In this document: one piece after another, positions 12,841 to 25,378 of the stretch | Position numbering within the stretch: position 1 is the stretch's first letter | Layout: each line of letters starts with the position of its first letter | Assembly: GCA_033439265.1 (NCBI GenBank) | Contig: JAVTVX010000035.1 | Coordinates: 16,022,001-16,086,000 of the forward strand | Source of the DNA: Dillenia suffruticosa | Taxonomy: Eukaryota > Streptophyta > Magnoliopsida > Dilleniales > Dilleniaceae | Length of the DNA stretch: 64,000 nucleotides | Reading direction: 5' to 3' | Notes under the pieces: model-generated | The model's database searches: none | Seen by the model: only the letters and a program-made list of their open reading frames with translations | Told to the model about the DNA's origin: nothing | Translations under genes and position numbers: made by a program

Positions 12841-13429
12841 GTCGCTTAATTTCCAATGAATATATGTTTTTGTCGCAATTTAAAAAGAATTTAGCAACAA
12901 ATAATTTTTTCCTTTACAATTTACAATGAATTTAACAACGATACTTATGGTTTCTAACAAATAACTCGTTAAATGCACTAAAATAGAAACTAAATAGACA
13001 AACTATTAAAAATATTTGCATACTATAATATAATTATAAAAAATATTCATTATATTGATCATTAATTAACAAGTATTTCTATTTTAACTCTTGATTACTG
13101 AATCGAATACTTAAACAAATTTATAAGATAAAGTTATCAGTGTTGGGAATGGAAAATTAAACAGATAATGAATAGAAAATGAATGTACTAATAATAATTT
13201 TTTGTAACAATTTATAAGATTTGTAAAGTTATAGAAAATGAATGTACCAATTTAAAACATGACACTATATTATCATTCTTTTATATAAATAGATAATGAA
13301 TGAATTATTCTATATAAGATTTTATGAACATCTTAAGATTCTATACGCTATCAATGCATATCATCATTTACAAATCATTTTTTAATATTAGAAAATATTT
13401 CTAATACAAGTAATTAAAAAAGTGATCGA

Positions 13430-14070
13430 AAAATGAATTTTAGCGACAAATTTTGACACAAATGTTATATTTGTCACTAATTTGCAACAAATTTAACAAC
13501 AAATAATCGAATTTGTTGCGATGAATATAAATATTTGTAGCTAAATTTGTAACAAATTTAGAAATTCATCACAAATTTAGGGACAAATTCGTTTTCGTCC
13601 CAAATTTAGAGACGAATTGAGAAATTCATCGTAAAATTTTGGGACGAATAAGCGAATTCGTCTTAGATTTAGGGACGAATTTCTTATTCGTCCCAAATTT
13701 AGGGACAAGTAATTTATTTGTCGCAAATTTAGGAATAAATTTTTAATTTGTTGTAAATTTTGGGACGAATTATAAATTCGTTGTAAATTTAGCGATGAAT
13801 TTTGAAATTCATTGCAAATTTAGAAATGAATTTTTTTTTGTCGCAAATTTACAATGAATTTTGCTTCAAAAAATTTTTTGTCAAAAATCAACGATGAAGT
13901 TTGTAATGAAAAATTTTTTTGTTACTAAATTTGCGACGAAAATTTTTTTATTACTAAAATCGTGGCTAATTTGCGACGATACCATTTTTTGTTGCTAAAT
14001 TTGTTACAGATTTGCGACGAATATTTGTCGTTGCTAAAATTCATCACTGAATTCTTGTTTTTTTGTAGTG
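13430..14070. repeat. Right subterminal repeat field of the CACTA element (TTCGTCGC / TTCGTCCC type)
   Basis: Dense degenerate inverted copies of aaatttagggacgaatt and aaatttgcgacgaa run up to the right terminus at 14070. They are related to the left field at 3757-4800. Between 12840 and 13430 the sequence is AT-rich and featureless. Confidence 0.85.
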
Positions 14071-14073
14071 AGT

Positions 14074-14278
14074 GAATCCAACCAGATTTGAGTTCGAATG
14101 CTACCTCAAAAGCTGGGTACTCGATGCACAAGGGTTGTTGGTTCAAAATTGGTGTAGCTAACTCCTTCAGAGTCTTTTGATGATCTGTCATCTTTTCTTC
14201 CTCATCAAAAATCAGTAAATAAGTGAAAAGCATAAATTAAGAAATTAATGTAGTTCCGTAGCAACGACGCCAAAAATT
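14074..14278 (-). mobile_element. Ty3/gypsy fossil: start of gag and primer-binding-site region
   Basis: Minus-strand text from about 14200 down to 14080 (KTLKELATPILNQQPLCIEY, then EVAFELKSG) is the conserved start of gag in plant Ty3/gypsy elements. It ends exactly at the CACTA insertion. Upstream, 14272-14254 on the minus strand reads TGGCGTCGTTGCTACGGAA, close to the TGGCGCC-type primer-binding site used by many plant gypsy elements. The element belongs with 1830-3753. Confidence 0.85.
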
Positions 14279-15625
14279 TGGATGGGTTTATCGAAACTCC
14301 CAAATTAATATTGATTCTCTTAATGCAAACAAACTTGTAACAATAGTGGTATCAGGTCGAATTCCATGAGAACTAAATTATTTTACTTCTTAGTGATTGT
14401 CAAAATAAAATGAGGGGTTTATCAAATAAATTTCTAATTCAAAAATTAATAACCTAAAATTAAGAGACGGATCAATAATACAAAAATACTAAAAATTAGA
14501 AAAGAAATTCAATCTATCAAACTTCGATCCAAGAGTTCATATATTCGATTGTTTCACTGATATGGGTAAAAAATAATAATTATTCTTGCAATTCAAACAT
14601 TCAATCTTAGATTAATCAGGATAGCCGTAATAAATCTTACGTTTTTCTAAATTAATTGACCAAATTCAGCATCCAATTAAAATTTATCATTAATCGATTA
14701 GACACGATAGCGTTCCATATCAATATAATGATCGCATTAAATTCAGTGAAAATAGTTAAATCAAAATATAAATAATTGAGATAACCGTAATTATTTAATT
14801 TTGTTCCATCTATTCCTTAGGTTAAACATGAATATTAGTAAAAGACCCATAAACATAAATAACTTATTTGCTGTTTGTACCATTCATTCATGATAAATAC
14901 GGATCACTAAAATTCTGAATAGCAATAGAAAAATTAATATTGAATTAAATTGTCAAATTAACCAATATCAATTTTTCATATAAATAAATCAAGAATTAAC
15001 AAATATTTGAATTAAAATGGCAAAAAATTAAATGAAGTACATAACCTCATAGTGAAAACAATCAAATGAAAATTCCCCTTGAATCGAAAGAAAAGAAATT
15101 AACCACTCATGATGAAAACCATATTCTTGAGATCAACAAAAGGAAAAAAATGTTCTTAAAAGAAAAGGAAAAAAAACTAAAACCTAAAATATTGAAAAAT
15201 GCAGTAGCCACCCCTTCTCTTCGAATGAATAGTGACATGAGAGAGTCCCTCTTTTAGTGTTCTAGGTCTCAAAAGATTCTTCCAACAAATGATAAGGAAA
15301 GGCTCCATCTAAATTGGAAAATTAAAATTTTACAAATGATAAGGAAAGGCTCCATCTAAATTGGAAAATTAAAATTTTACTCCTAAAAACAATTTCACTA
15401 AAAATAAAAATCCTACTAAAATTAACTAGATAAACAATCATCAAATTTGTCAAGTTTCTTCTTTTCTTCATGGGTCCAAATGATATCTTGAACCATTAAA
15501 CTCCAAAATACCTCCTTAAACCCACTTTGATCCAATCTTCTAATTTCGATCCCCTAAAAATAAAAAATCATAAAAATCATCCATCAGAGCACTAAACAAT
15601 CTAAAATCAAACCATAATATCAACA
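14279..15625 (-). repeat. 5' LTR of the Ty3/gypsy element
   Basis: The LTR ends were chosen by the TG...CA rule: on the minus strand it starts TGTTGATATTATGG (15625) and ends CCCATCCA a few bases before the primer-binding site. The length is about 1.35 kb. It is AT-rich and contains a nearly exact 47-bp tandem duplication at 15285-15331 / 15332-15378. The partner LTR is not seen in the window, so neither LTR divergence nor the 5-bp target repeat can be checked. Confidence 0.65.
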
Positions 15626-16350
15626 GTGAAGGTGTGCGAAGTGAGACTGCAGGCTACTAAAAAGCTGGCAAAGGCTCGAGTGCAATCACTTGTTGCCACA
15701 AAACCAAGTCAGGGAACACTTTCACGAAGGCAATCAAAAGCCACAAGTGCGCTTAGCATGAGCTATATGAGAGACTGCAGTATGATGATGAGGTCATCCA
15801 TCACACAGGATTGGTGGAGGTTGTGGCTGTGGGTGTTGAGGGCGTTAACCCTTAAACTTTGAGTTTAAGTCTCATTGATGCTTGTCAAAGCGATGCTTCT
15901 CATGAGGTGGTCGATACGGGTGCTGACGTTGCTGCCCTTTGGGCTAACTTTAGGTCTCTACAACAGAAGGCCCTTCCTTCTCCTCTTCCTCCTTTGTCAT
16001 AGTTTCTGTGCCTTGCTATGTCCCCTCTTCTTCTATTGTATCTTGCTTTTGTGTGCCTCTCCTAGATTTGTATGGATTTCGTTTCTTGTATATGTGAAAT
16101 TTGAAGGAATGAGTGAAAATCACTAGTGACTTATTTTCTAATACTTCCTTATCTAAATTACATCCACGTTGCCTTATTGATCGCATGTTAGAATAGAGAG
16201 ACTTGAACATTGAGTCATCCCTTAGTGCATTATGATCACGGAAGAGCGGTAGAACCCTTTTAGATGTTGAATCTAAGAGAATGGGAATTAGACTTAGTTT
16301 ACATGATAGAATCCGTATGTTTGAGAAACGAGAAGTGTCATCCTACTAAA
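15626..16350. other. Unclassified stretch between two gypsy fossils
   Basis: Base composition here is less AT-rich than around it, and 15640-16010 has the feel of decayed coding sequence on the plus strand, but I recognise no domain. The two longest frames (78 and 83 residues) overlap in different frames and look unlike each other's continuation. I do not call a gene. It may be the distal part of the minus-strand gypsy element that follows. Confidence 0.3.
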
Positions 16351-16471
16351 GCCTGTGCTAGGCACTGAGCTGAGAGAAAGAGAAAGAGGAACCCTTTTGA
16401 AGCAAGGGGCGAAAAGAATCGGTCGCATCTCCCTAGTCTGGTACTAGGACCCGTATTGACGAGCGCATCTG

Positions 16472-16681
16472 AGGCATTGAACTGAGAGAGTAAGCTATGT
16501 TTGCTCAGTTAGGAGTTACATCTCGTAGTGATGATGTGTTTAAGGCGTAAATCTGAGAGAGTAGGCTATGTCTATCCAGTCAAAAGTTACATTCTGTATT
16601 GACGAATGTTTAAGGCGTAGAGCCAAAAGAGTAGGCCGCATCAACCCAATCAGGTGTTATATCCTGTTTTGATAATGCGTT
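16472..16681. repeat. 70-bp tandem repeat, three diverged copies
   Basis: Copies begin at 16472, 16542 and 16612, each with the pattern (g/a)aggc-t-a--ctgagagagta(a/g)gc, then a block like cagt-aggagttacat and a gacga-tg-gttt end. A looser, longer first copy precedes them (from about 16350). Divergence between copies is visible, so the array is not recent. Confidence 0.8.
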
Positions 16682-16859
16682 TGATACCTGCAAATTGCAT
16701 TTGGCTATATGCGATTAACATAATCAAAGTGTTGCGAGAATGTAATAAAACATGAAGAATGGAGATATTAGTAAAGGAATAATCACAAGATGAGAAGTTC
16801 AAATCAACATATCTAGTAGCAACTCAAGGTCGTAGACACAATAATAGTAAGTAGTGAGC

Positions 16860-19100
16860 ACATATTACTAGATTGGAGTACTCGGTAGGCCTAGGTCGTA
16901 AGGGAGCATCCTGATGTGAAAAGGTGTTCTGAATTGGATCCTTATGTTCTTGGTGCTCAGCAGTGTCTCCAAGGCATTCAGGCTGAATCGACACAAGATG
17001 GTGTTGTAAGGTGACAGCAGTTTAAGCATGTTGAATATCGTCATAGTAGTTGCAGTTGCATGATTAGTCAATGTTCCGAAAGTTACCAGGAGGGAGATGG
17101 TGCTTTCAGGTATAACCACTCGCTTGAAAGTCCCTTCAAAGTTCTGACATAAGATTAGAGATGTGCTTAACTAAGGCCCATTTGTTTGAAGGCATCTCAA
17201 TAAAGAAGATCGCAACATGTTCCTTGATTGACATGGATTCTCTTCACTGTATACTAGCCTACTTTGGCGGTGATAACTAATAGATCGTAGTAACTCGGGT
17301 CAACTCTTACCAGATAGTCATCATGGAAACCGATCATTAGTCTCTTCCTTTCATGCACATTCTCGATGCGAGAGGTGAGGACCTCTTTGGAGTGGTTTCC
17401 TTGGCCATCTAGATTGGGGAGACTATCCACTCCGTCTAGCTCCGCTATGTGTCCACTCGGCCTACTAGACTTTGAATCGGAGGAGTATCACAAAGAGAGA
17501 TAGGTATCGAAGGGGAATGTCGGCCCAATATTTGAAAGATTACTCCGTTTGCTTGATTGCAAAAAGCCCCTATGATTGATGGTTCATTTGGTTCGTTTGC
17601 TTGACTTGCAGCACACGAACTCTGAGGGGTGTGGTGTTCTCGTTCCATACTGATAAATCTCTAGAGTCTGTCATCTTGGGCCAAGACCTCAAGTTTATCC
17701 TTTAACTTTTGACACTCATCTGTTAGATAACCATAATCCATGAAGAAGTGGCAATATCGAGTCTTATCCTTCTTGGATCATCCCCCATAAGATGTGGGGG
17801 CCATCTAACATAAGGTTTGTTCTTGATTTGCATTAGGATCTGGTTGAGTGTGTCATCCAGTGGAGTGTAATTATCGAACATGTGGTGAGGTGGAGGTCCT
17901 AGTCAGCTCCTCTTGGGTGAGGGTCACCGAGGGTAGCTACTATGCTCATTCTTTCCTATTCTATTTTGACATTAATCGAATGCCTTAGCTCCTTCTACAG
18001 CGATATACTTCTATACCCGAGTATAGAATTCCTGGATGGTAGCTAGAAGGTTCTTTGTGATTAAGGTTTTTATTCCTGAAGACCACAATCTAGTGAGTAA
18101 TGCTACCAAAGCGATGAAATGGTCCAGACATGAAACCTTCATCATCTCAATCTTGAACTTGTCAAGAAAATCTTTCAAGTGGTCGTCGTTTGTCCCTTTG
18201 TCACAACAACAAATGGGAGGTAAATTGCCTCTTGGCTCCCCAACTAATTACGAAATGGGTTTCAAACTATTGTCGGAGTCGATGCTAAGTGGGGGAAGTA
18301 ATTTGACCTATGTCAGTGCATTGCCTTTTAGGGTTGTGGGGAAGTGTTTACACATGGGTACGTCTGACATGTTCCTTGAGATCATAACTGTCACAAAGTA
18401 GGCCGCATGGTCACCGGGATGGGTAGTATCATCATACCTCTTCATAGGGAGAAGGAGTACATCTCATGATATCGGCTCATTGGAAACTTTAGGATCGAAA
18501 GGTAAAAGGCTGGTGGCATATTAGGTGGCATCATCTCTTCCTACGCTAGCATGTTTAAGTTCGACTATCACGAGTTCCTCAACTTGCTTTTTCAGATCGT
18601 CCGGGTCAAGTCATGAGGTCATGGACGGCTCGCGACATCTTTAAGGTTTAAGCCTGTAGGAGCGCGTGTGCCCTGATCTTTGAGGGGCGGATGAAGCCTC
18701 TTGTCTGAGGGCACAACTAAACTCTTCTAATTGTTTGCTCATGCCTGGCATCTTTGATTCAAGTCTATCTATTTGGAAGCAGTTAACTCTATTTGGAAAG
18801 GCTGGAGCAAGGTATAAAATCGGTTGGCTTTGAACTTGAACGATAGGCAATTGGGGTACTCCCCGGGAAGGTGGTTCCATCTAGTGTTGTGAGTAGATGA
18901 TGGAAATATCTGGTTGATTAGCAGGAACTACCAATAGAAAAGGGTCCATGGAGTTGGACGCTTGTCCTCCCACCACAGACATCGCTTTTGAAGTGATTCC
19001 ATTCTTTTTCTTGGGTGGCATGATGAGTAAAGAGGCGAAAAGGCAGGGTGAAAAATAGGTCTAGCAAATAAATCAATTTGTTTCCCATAGACAATGTCAA
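16860..19100 (-). mobile_element. Second Ty3/gypsy fossil, gag to protease region
   Basis: The minus-strand frames read, from high to low coordinate, as gag (18880-18036, including a capsid-like region with LKGNALTWVKLLPPLSI-type text), a nucleocapsid-like segment near 17760-17660, then a retropepsin and start-of-pol region (17370-16868, with VIPESTISLLVTFGTLTNHA-type text typical of Tat-like gypsy elements). The family is therefore Ty3/gypsy, probably Tat lineage. It is broken many times and old. No RT or integrase is recognisable below 16860. Confidence 0.75.
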
Positions 19101-20460
19101 TCCATTGAAGGTGGATTTTATTCTACAGATAACTACTCTGTTAACTCAGCTCAAAACCAGAGTTGATAAGTCCTCTGGGCCTTCATAGATGATGAGACCT
19201 ACAAATACCGTCGGAGGATGCACTGATAGGAGAGACTTCGGCGCTCAAGTTAGAAAGAGCAGTGATAAAAAAAATGAGAAACAAACTGAGTAGAGTCGTA
19301 CAATAGCCCTGTGTTTTCTCTATGTACAGAGTATAGAGTTATTGAACGTATCTGACAGGTCACTTATATTTAGTATATATAGCATGCATGCATGACAAGT
19401 TTTGTATGTGTTTAAGGGTGCAAAAACTCTTTTTTTTTTTTTGTAAGGGGGTGTAGAAACTCTAAATAGAAACTCTAGTTTTCTTATGGAGAGATCAATG
19501 GGGATCTTTCGAGATTACAAAAACTGTATTCAAATATCTTTAGGAAATTTAGAATTTTATTGATTAAGGGAAGTTTAAGTTGTCACGAAGGTTCCCTATC
19601 TTGTCGAAAGTGATTATAGAGATTTGTTTCCTTGTTGAGAGAGAATCCCTTGAGATTAAGGGAGGTTCATGTTGAATTAAAAAAGATCTAAATTTTGTTA
19701 AAGATTTCCTTTTTCATCGAATAATCATGTGTTGGACTCATCACATAATTGAAATTCCATCCATATTGAAGGTAAGTATCCGGTAAGGAGTTGAAATGAC
19801 CAAGAGGTTAGGAGACGGAAAGCTAGAATGACCAAGAGATCAGGGGACTGAGAGGTTAGGAAGTTGAGTTAGCAAAGCGTATCAAGAGAGGGTGGCTAGG
19901 CCAAGCATATGAAGAGAGACAAAGAACTAACCGAGGGGTTAAGTGGTTGAGAGTGTATCAATCGAGAGAATGTTTAGCCGAGAGGTCCCCTTAGTGTCTA
20001 TGGGTTTTATAATCATGGCTTAATAGGGTCGGTAGGTTCTAAACTTTATGATAATGGGCCATTTGGACCACGTACCATTAGTAACATATACCTAGTTGAT
20101 TGGTTGATTTCAAGGATTTGTTGATGTTAATGACCAACCATCCTTAATGCGTGAAGCATTCTGTCTTTTGAAATATACTTCTCGTACTCTTATCAATTTC
20201 ATGTCTATTTTTGTGATGAAAGATATTCATAAGAAGCCTTTAAATTTTATGAAAATCTATATTAATATATAAGAAAGTTAAGATTTTCTTTTGAAGATCC
20301 AACTGCAAGCGTAATGCTTTTATGAACTAACATTGAACTTCTACTTTCATTCCATCATTCAATGCTCTGATATACGTAAATAGTCAAGAATCATATTGTA
20401 TATCGACCCATAAATTTCAAATTTGTGATTTAATCGATTCCATCATCAGTTAACATGGTT
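19101..20460 (-). other. Probable leader and LTR of the second Ty3/gypsy element
   Basis: This stretch lies upstream, in element sense, of gag and has no coding capacity. It includes text such as the block around 19180-19260 (ccttcatagatgatgagacc, then a 'gatgcactgatagg' stretch) that resembles LTR sequence of plant Tat-type gypsy elements. I could not fix the LTR ends or find a second copy. Confidence 0.4.
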
Positions 20461-20645
20461 AAACCGTTGGTATTTTAATAATAATTAAAAAATATATAAA
20501 TTAATTTTAAAAATAATAAATATATATATTAATTTCATATGAGAAATAGAAATAGAAGGAGAATTAGGAAACAAAAACCAACCGCCAAAACTGTAACCTT
20601 ACAAAGTTTCACAATTGTTGTTCATCTTGAGCGTGAACTCCAACT

Positions 20646-20682
<37 letters not shown>
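20646..20682. repeat. (GA)n microsatellite
   Basis: GA run of about 18 units, just outside the left end of the hAT element. Confidence 0.9.
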
Positions 20683-20687
<5 letters not shown>

Positions 20688-21291
20688 CCAATCAACTCAG
20701 AATCATCTTTGAAAACCCCAAACATGCATTTGGACGCATCATTGTATTCACAGTAAAAAAGAATACACTTAAACTAGAGTTGTAACCAGGCCGGGCCAGG
20801 CCCAGTCCAGTTCAAGGCGATTCTCCGAACCACGGGTCGGGCCAGGTTGGGCCGGTTTCAAAATTTTTTTTAGTTGAACCGGCCCAGCCCGCTGAACCGG
20901 AACCGGCGGGCCGATTCGCATTGAGCCGAGCACGGTTCGGTTCGAATTTTTTTTTGTTTCTTTATTGCCTTTTTTTAACTCTCTTTTTTTTTGTAACTCT
21001 ATTTTTTAATTCTATTTTATTTTTGAAACTCCATTTTTTTAACTTTATTGTTGTTTTTTTTTACTCTCTTGTAATGATTTATTTTTTCATTTTTTTTAAT
21101 TCACTTTTTATAAAAAAATAAATTAAAAATTAGAGACACAAAATTTTTAGAGTGGTTCCACCGAATTCGATATATATCTACTACCAAACTCATCACTTGG
21201 ATTTTAAAATTTACTATTTTTTTGTTACATTATTTTGATTTTTATATCATTTTGATTTTTTTTCTATTTACAATGATTTTTATACAAAAAA

Positions 21292-21397
<106 letters not shown>

Positions 21398-21436
21398 TAC
21401 TTCCTATTCATCATCTTCTAAGATCTTGATGATTCC

Positions 21437-23399
21437 TTACATTCTTTTTTCTGCATCCTTCCGATTTTTAATGCAAATTAAGACTTTTAAAGTGTCATCC
21501 GTTAAATTTGTACGTTTCTCGTTTAACACTCGACCACCTGCACTAAAAGCACTTTCCGATGGCACTGTGGAAATCGGAGGGATTAGTACATCTTTCACCA
21601 CTTGGACCAAAATTGGATAATGTGATACATTATTTTTCCACCAACCTAATATATCATATAAATCGGTATCATCAAAACTTTTTAATCTAACTGTTTGTTT
21701 ATATAAAAGTAATTCATTAAATGATAATGATGAAATTTTTTATTTTTTTCCTAATATGTGTAAGGGATTAAATGAAAATGAAAATAATTGAGTGTTATTA
21801 CTACTATTATTACCTACATTATTAGTATTTAAATTATTATTTTTCTTTTCATATAGTTCAAATATTGATTGTAAAGTATGAGATATTTGTTATTTTAAAA
21901 AATGTGGTTTAATAGACATTTCTGATGGAGAAACTTGTACAAATTAATTTATTAATATTTTAGCATCTTCAATCTTAACACGTAAATCTAATACACTTAC
22001 AACTAAATATAAAATTAGAATTTTTTCATAATATTTAAAAATTTTTGTTTTCATAAAAAGAACAATTTCACTAAAACTTTTTTCATTTTCAAATTCATTA
22101 AATATATAAATAATTTTACAAAGATTTGGTAATATTAAATGAGTAGTTGGATAATAATATCCGGGAAATAAATTTGTACATAAATAAAAAATTTTTAATA
22201 ATTTAGTAAGTGTAAATACAAAATCGAAAGCGGTATTATCAATAAAACAATATTCGTAATTTGAATTTACAAATTCAATTAAAATATTTTAAAAAGAAAG
22301 TACACCTTGTAACATGTCATATGTTGAATTCCACCTAATGTCACATTTCATTTTAAATTTTTTATATTTTTTATTATGTAACATAAATAATTGTCTCATT
22401 TCTTAAGTTTTTGCAGAAAATTTTCTTATTTGATAAATTAAATTACGAATAAGTTTTAAAAATAGTTCTCTCATTGTTAAACCATCCTTAACACATAAAT
22501 TAATTATATGGCATGCACATCTAACATGAAAAAATGTTCCATTTAAAATTGTTTTTAAAGAATTTTTTATACTATTAACCGTAATAGTATTAGTCGAAAC
22601 ATTATCAAATGAAATAGAAAAAAATCTATCACTTATTCCATAGTCATAAACAATATTTTGAAATTATTCTAACTATATATGTACCGGAATGTGGAAATTC
22701 CCAATATTAAAAAGTTAAAATTCTTTTTTTAGAAAACTGTGAATTATTTATCCAATGACATGTTACTACAATATAATATTTTTTTTATATTCATTTTTCT
22801 AACTATCCGAAATTAATGCAAATTTACATTGACTAGTTATAAATTGTGTAATTATATCATTTTTTAATTCTTGATATCTATATAATGATTTTCTCTTACC
22901 GGATCTTCTACTACTTTTTTATAAGCAGGTTGTAAATATTTTTGTATATATTCTTCAAATACGAGACATGCAACTATGTTAAGTGGTAATTTTTTTCTTG
23001 CTAGCCATTCTATTTGTCTAATTTTTTCTTTATCCGAATTATATTTAAATGTACTAATTATATTACCTCCCCTATAGCAATTTGTATTTGTCTTGTTTGT
23101 GATAATTTATCTAGAAAATTATTAATTAAGTGTTTTCTAAGTATATCTACCCCCAACCCTTCAAAAATTTATATTTTTTAGGATAAATTTTACAAATTAC
23201 TTTTTATTCATCATTTTTTTTAAAAAAATATTCATATACTAATATCATTTTTTTTAGTCTATGTTGTGTTAGATTCTGTATTACTAGATTCAGTTTCTTC
23301 TAAAAGAGTTTCAATATCTATATTATCATTAATTTCATCTTTAAAAAATGGAGGAAGAAGAGATTGTTAAGAAGATTGGAAAGAGTGTGTTTCGGTCAT
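21437..23399 (-). pseudogene. hAT transposase, degraded
   Basis: A minus-strand start at 23399 reads MTETHSFQSS and then meets a stop; the acidic stretch ETLLEETESSNTES follows. Further on come blocks typical of plant hAT transposases: IEWLARKKLPLNIVACLVFE (around 23010), a DNVSTNT segment (around 22610), CHIINLCVKDGLTMRELFLK (around 22500), MKCDIRWNSTYDMLQGVLSF (around 22340). The C-terminal dimerisation region is well kept (21660-21437): DILGWWKNNVSHYPIL, STVPSESAFSAGGRVLNEKR, ending at a TAA at 21439-21437. Several in-frame stops and frame changes make it non-functional. An N-terminal BED finger is not clearly readable. Confidence 0.85.
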
Positions 23400-24481
23400 T
23401 TTATTAAAAAATTAAGAATAAATTTTTAAAATAAAATATACGATTAAATTTTTAAAAGAAAATTTAAGATTTAATCTTTTTTAAAAAGTAATGCAAATGC
23501 AAGAAAATAAATATGTAAAAAAATTAAATGTATCGATTTAACGGATATCGTAATTGTTTTTTGCAAAATCTTGAATTTGAACTCTCAATCTTTAAATCTT
23601 GCCGAATCTTGATCAATGTTGAAGGTCGTGGAAAATTTATAATCCTTCTTTCTTCACCCAGACCGTTCTGTAACAAGAGTATCAGGAAAGTTCCCAGATA
23701 AAAGGTAGAGCTTGTCTATCCTCGCTTAAATATCTCTTTCCATCGATAATTAGTTGCTCCCAGACAGAACTTTCCTAAACATGCTATACCGTTGCATACT
23801 GAGTCAATGGGTTTTACAAAAATTTAGAGTACAAATTTGAGAATGTGTTTAATGAAAATGTGTTTAATGAATAAAATGATTGAAATAAAGATAATGGTAA
23901 AAATGTAGATAATAGTGGAAATGATAATGGAAATGGTGTAGAAATTGGTGGAAATAGTAATGAAAATGGTATAGAGAATTGTAAACATGGTGAAAAGAAA
24001 ATGATAATGGAAATAGTAATGAAAATTGAAAGAATATAGTAATATTGAGAGAATATAGATGTGAGAGAAAAAGATATTTTGTTGTGGAGATTTTGGAAAT
24101 AGGGTGTAAGGTATTTATAGGAAAATTTTTTGACCTTATAAATCAAAATAATCTTAAAACAAACCATTTTATAACTGTTGAGAGGGGTAAAATTGAAAAA
24201 ATTTCAAAAAAAAAAGAGGGACAAGGAGCCGTTGGAACCGGCCTGGCTGAGCCAGTTCCGTCCCTGGGCCGATTCTGTGCCCGGGCCTGTTCCATGGCCA
24301 GGCCGGTTCCGGGCCGGTTCCCGATTCCAAAATCGGTTGAACCGGCCCGGACCGCTACAGTATCCTAATCCGGCCGAGCCAGATTACGTAGCTCCGATCC
24401 GGTTCACGGGCCGGGCTTTTTTCACGCTGGCTGGGCTAGTTTTTGGACCTAAGCCGGCCCGCACAAATCTCTAACTTGAAC

Positions 24482-24954
24482 CCGAAGTAGATGGGTTTAT
24501 TAAAAAAGCCACGATGTACTGTGTTGACCCGTGATTTAATTATTTAGAAAATATTGTATTCAAAACGACCCATTTTCTCTTTCGATAATAGTCCAACCGT
24601 AGTCCTATCACGATACAGTACAGTTCTGATAACACTATATATAATATTATCAATCATACACATGAATTGAATACAAAGCAAAAGATTAATTCCACAAACT
24701 TTTCAAAGATTTAAAAGTTACAGGATCACTCTAGACAAAAGAATTAGCTAGTCATCATATTAAAATACAAATCCAAGAAAAATAATAAAATACATCCCGC
24801 TCCTTGTGAGACATTTCAACAAACTTTTCAAAAGATATTTCTCTATAATTTGATTTTATGCGATAGCATTACATACCGAATATAAGGGCAAATCATGACA
24901 TGATTGGGCTAGGTAAAAATCCGGGGAGGTAGTCCGTAAATGATAAGATTGGAG
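24482..24954. other. Non-coding spacer between two hAT-type elements
   Basis: AT-rich; I see no gene, repeat or RNA feature. Confidence 0.5.
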
Positions 24955-25370
24955 TAAGGGTGTTAATGACACCAGGTAGTGTCACGGGTACCCATGACAC
25001 TACCTGGTCAAAACTCGAGCCCAGGCTCAGTCAAACCGAGCTCGGGCTCGGGCTCGGGTAGCTGGATATCGGGCTCGAGCTCAAGCCCAACTGTGTCGAG
25101 CTCGAAAACTCGACGAACTACCCGAAATATTTTAATTTTTTTTAAAAAAAATAATTTTTATATATAATTATATATATATTTTTTAAAATTATATATAAAA
25201 TTATATTTTTAAGTATATTTTTTAAATATATTACCTGTACCACTCAATGATACTATCCGACGACACTACCCGATGACATCCGACGACACTTCGAGCTCAC
25301 CTAAAGTACATCGAGCTCGAGCTCAGGTATTGTGATACCCGAGCTCGATCTGAGTGTCATAACACCCCTA
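24955..25370. mobile_element. Non-autonomous hAT-like MITE, 416 bp
   Basis: The left end is TAAGGGTGTTAATGACAC and the right end read inward is TAGGGGTGTTATGACACTC, near-matching terminal inverted repeats of the TAGGGGTGT type common in plant hAT MITEs. The flanking 8-mers GATTGGAG (24947-24954) and AATTGAAG (25371-25378) agree at 6 of 8 positions, consistent with an old 8-bp target duplication. The interior has stacked palindromes of GAGCTCGAGCTC type on both sides of an AT-rich centre. There is no coding capacity. Confidence 0.8.
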
Positions 25371-25378
25371 AATTGAAG

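Larger units (their letters stand above)
3757..14070 (-). mobile_element. CACTA (En/Spm-type) transposon, 10.3 kb, nested in a Ty3/gypsy element
   Basis: The left end is CATTACAAAAAAAG and the right end, read inward, is CACTACAAAAAAACAAG; this is the CACTA terminal inverted repeat with one change at base 3 of the left end. Both sides carry the 3-bp target duplication AGT (3754-3756 and 14071-14073), the length expected of this superfamily. Both flanks are gag sequence of one Ty3/gypsy element on the minus strand, which proves the insertion site. The interior holds a TNP2-type transposase (about 7339-10979), a second Transposase_24-type gene (about 5103-6990), both on the minus strand, and long subterminal repeat fields. 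The transposase is interrupted by stops, so the copy looks immobile by itself. Confidence 0.93.

Noticed and set aside
15626-16126. Possible plus-strand gene with two frames of about 80 residues
   Set aside because: No recognised domain, frames do not connect by clear splice sites, and it lies between two retroelement fossils.
24045-24474. Overlapping Pro/Arg-rich plus-strand frames
   Set aside because: GC-rich subterminal DNA of the hAT element; no domain, and overlapping frames are equally open.
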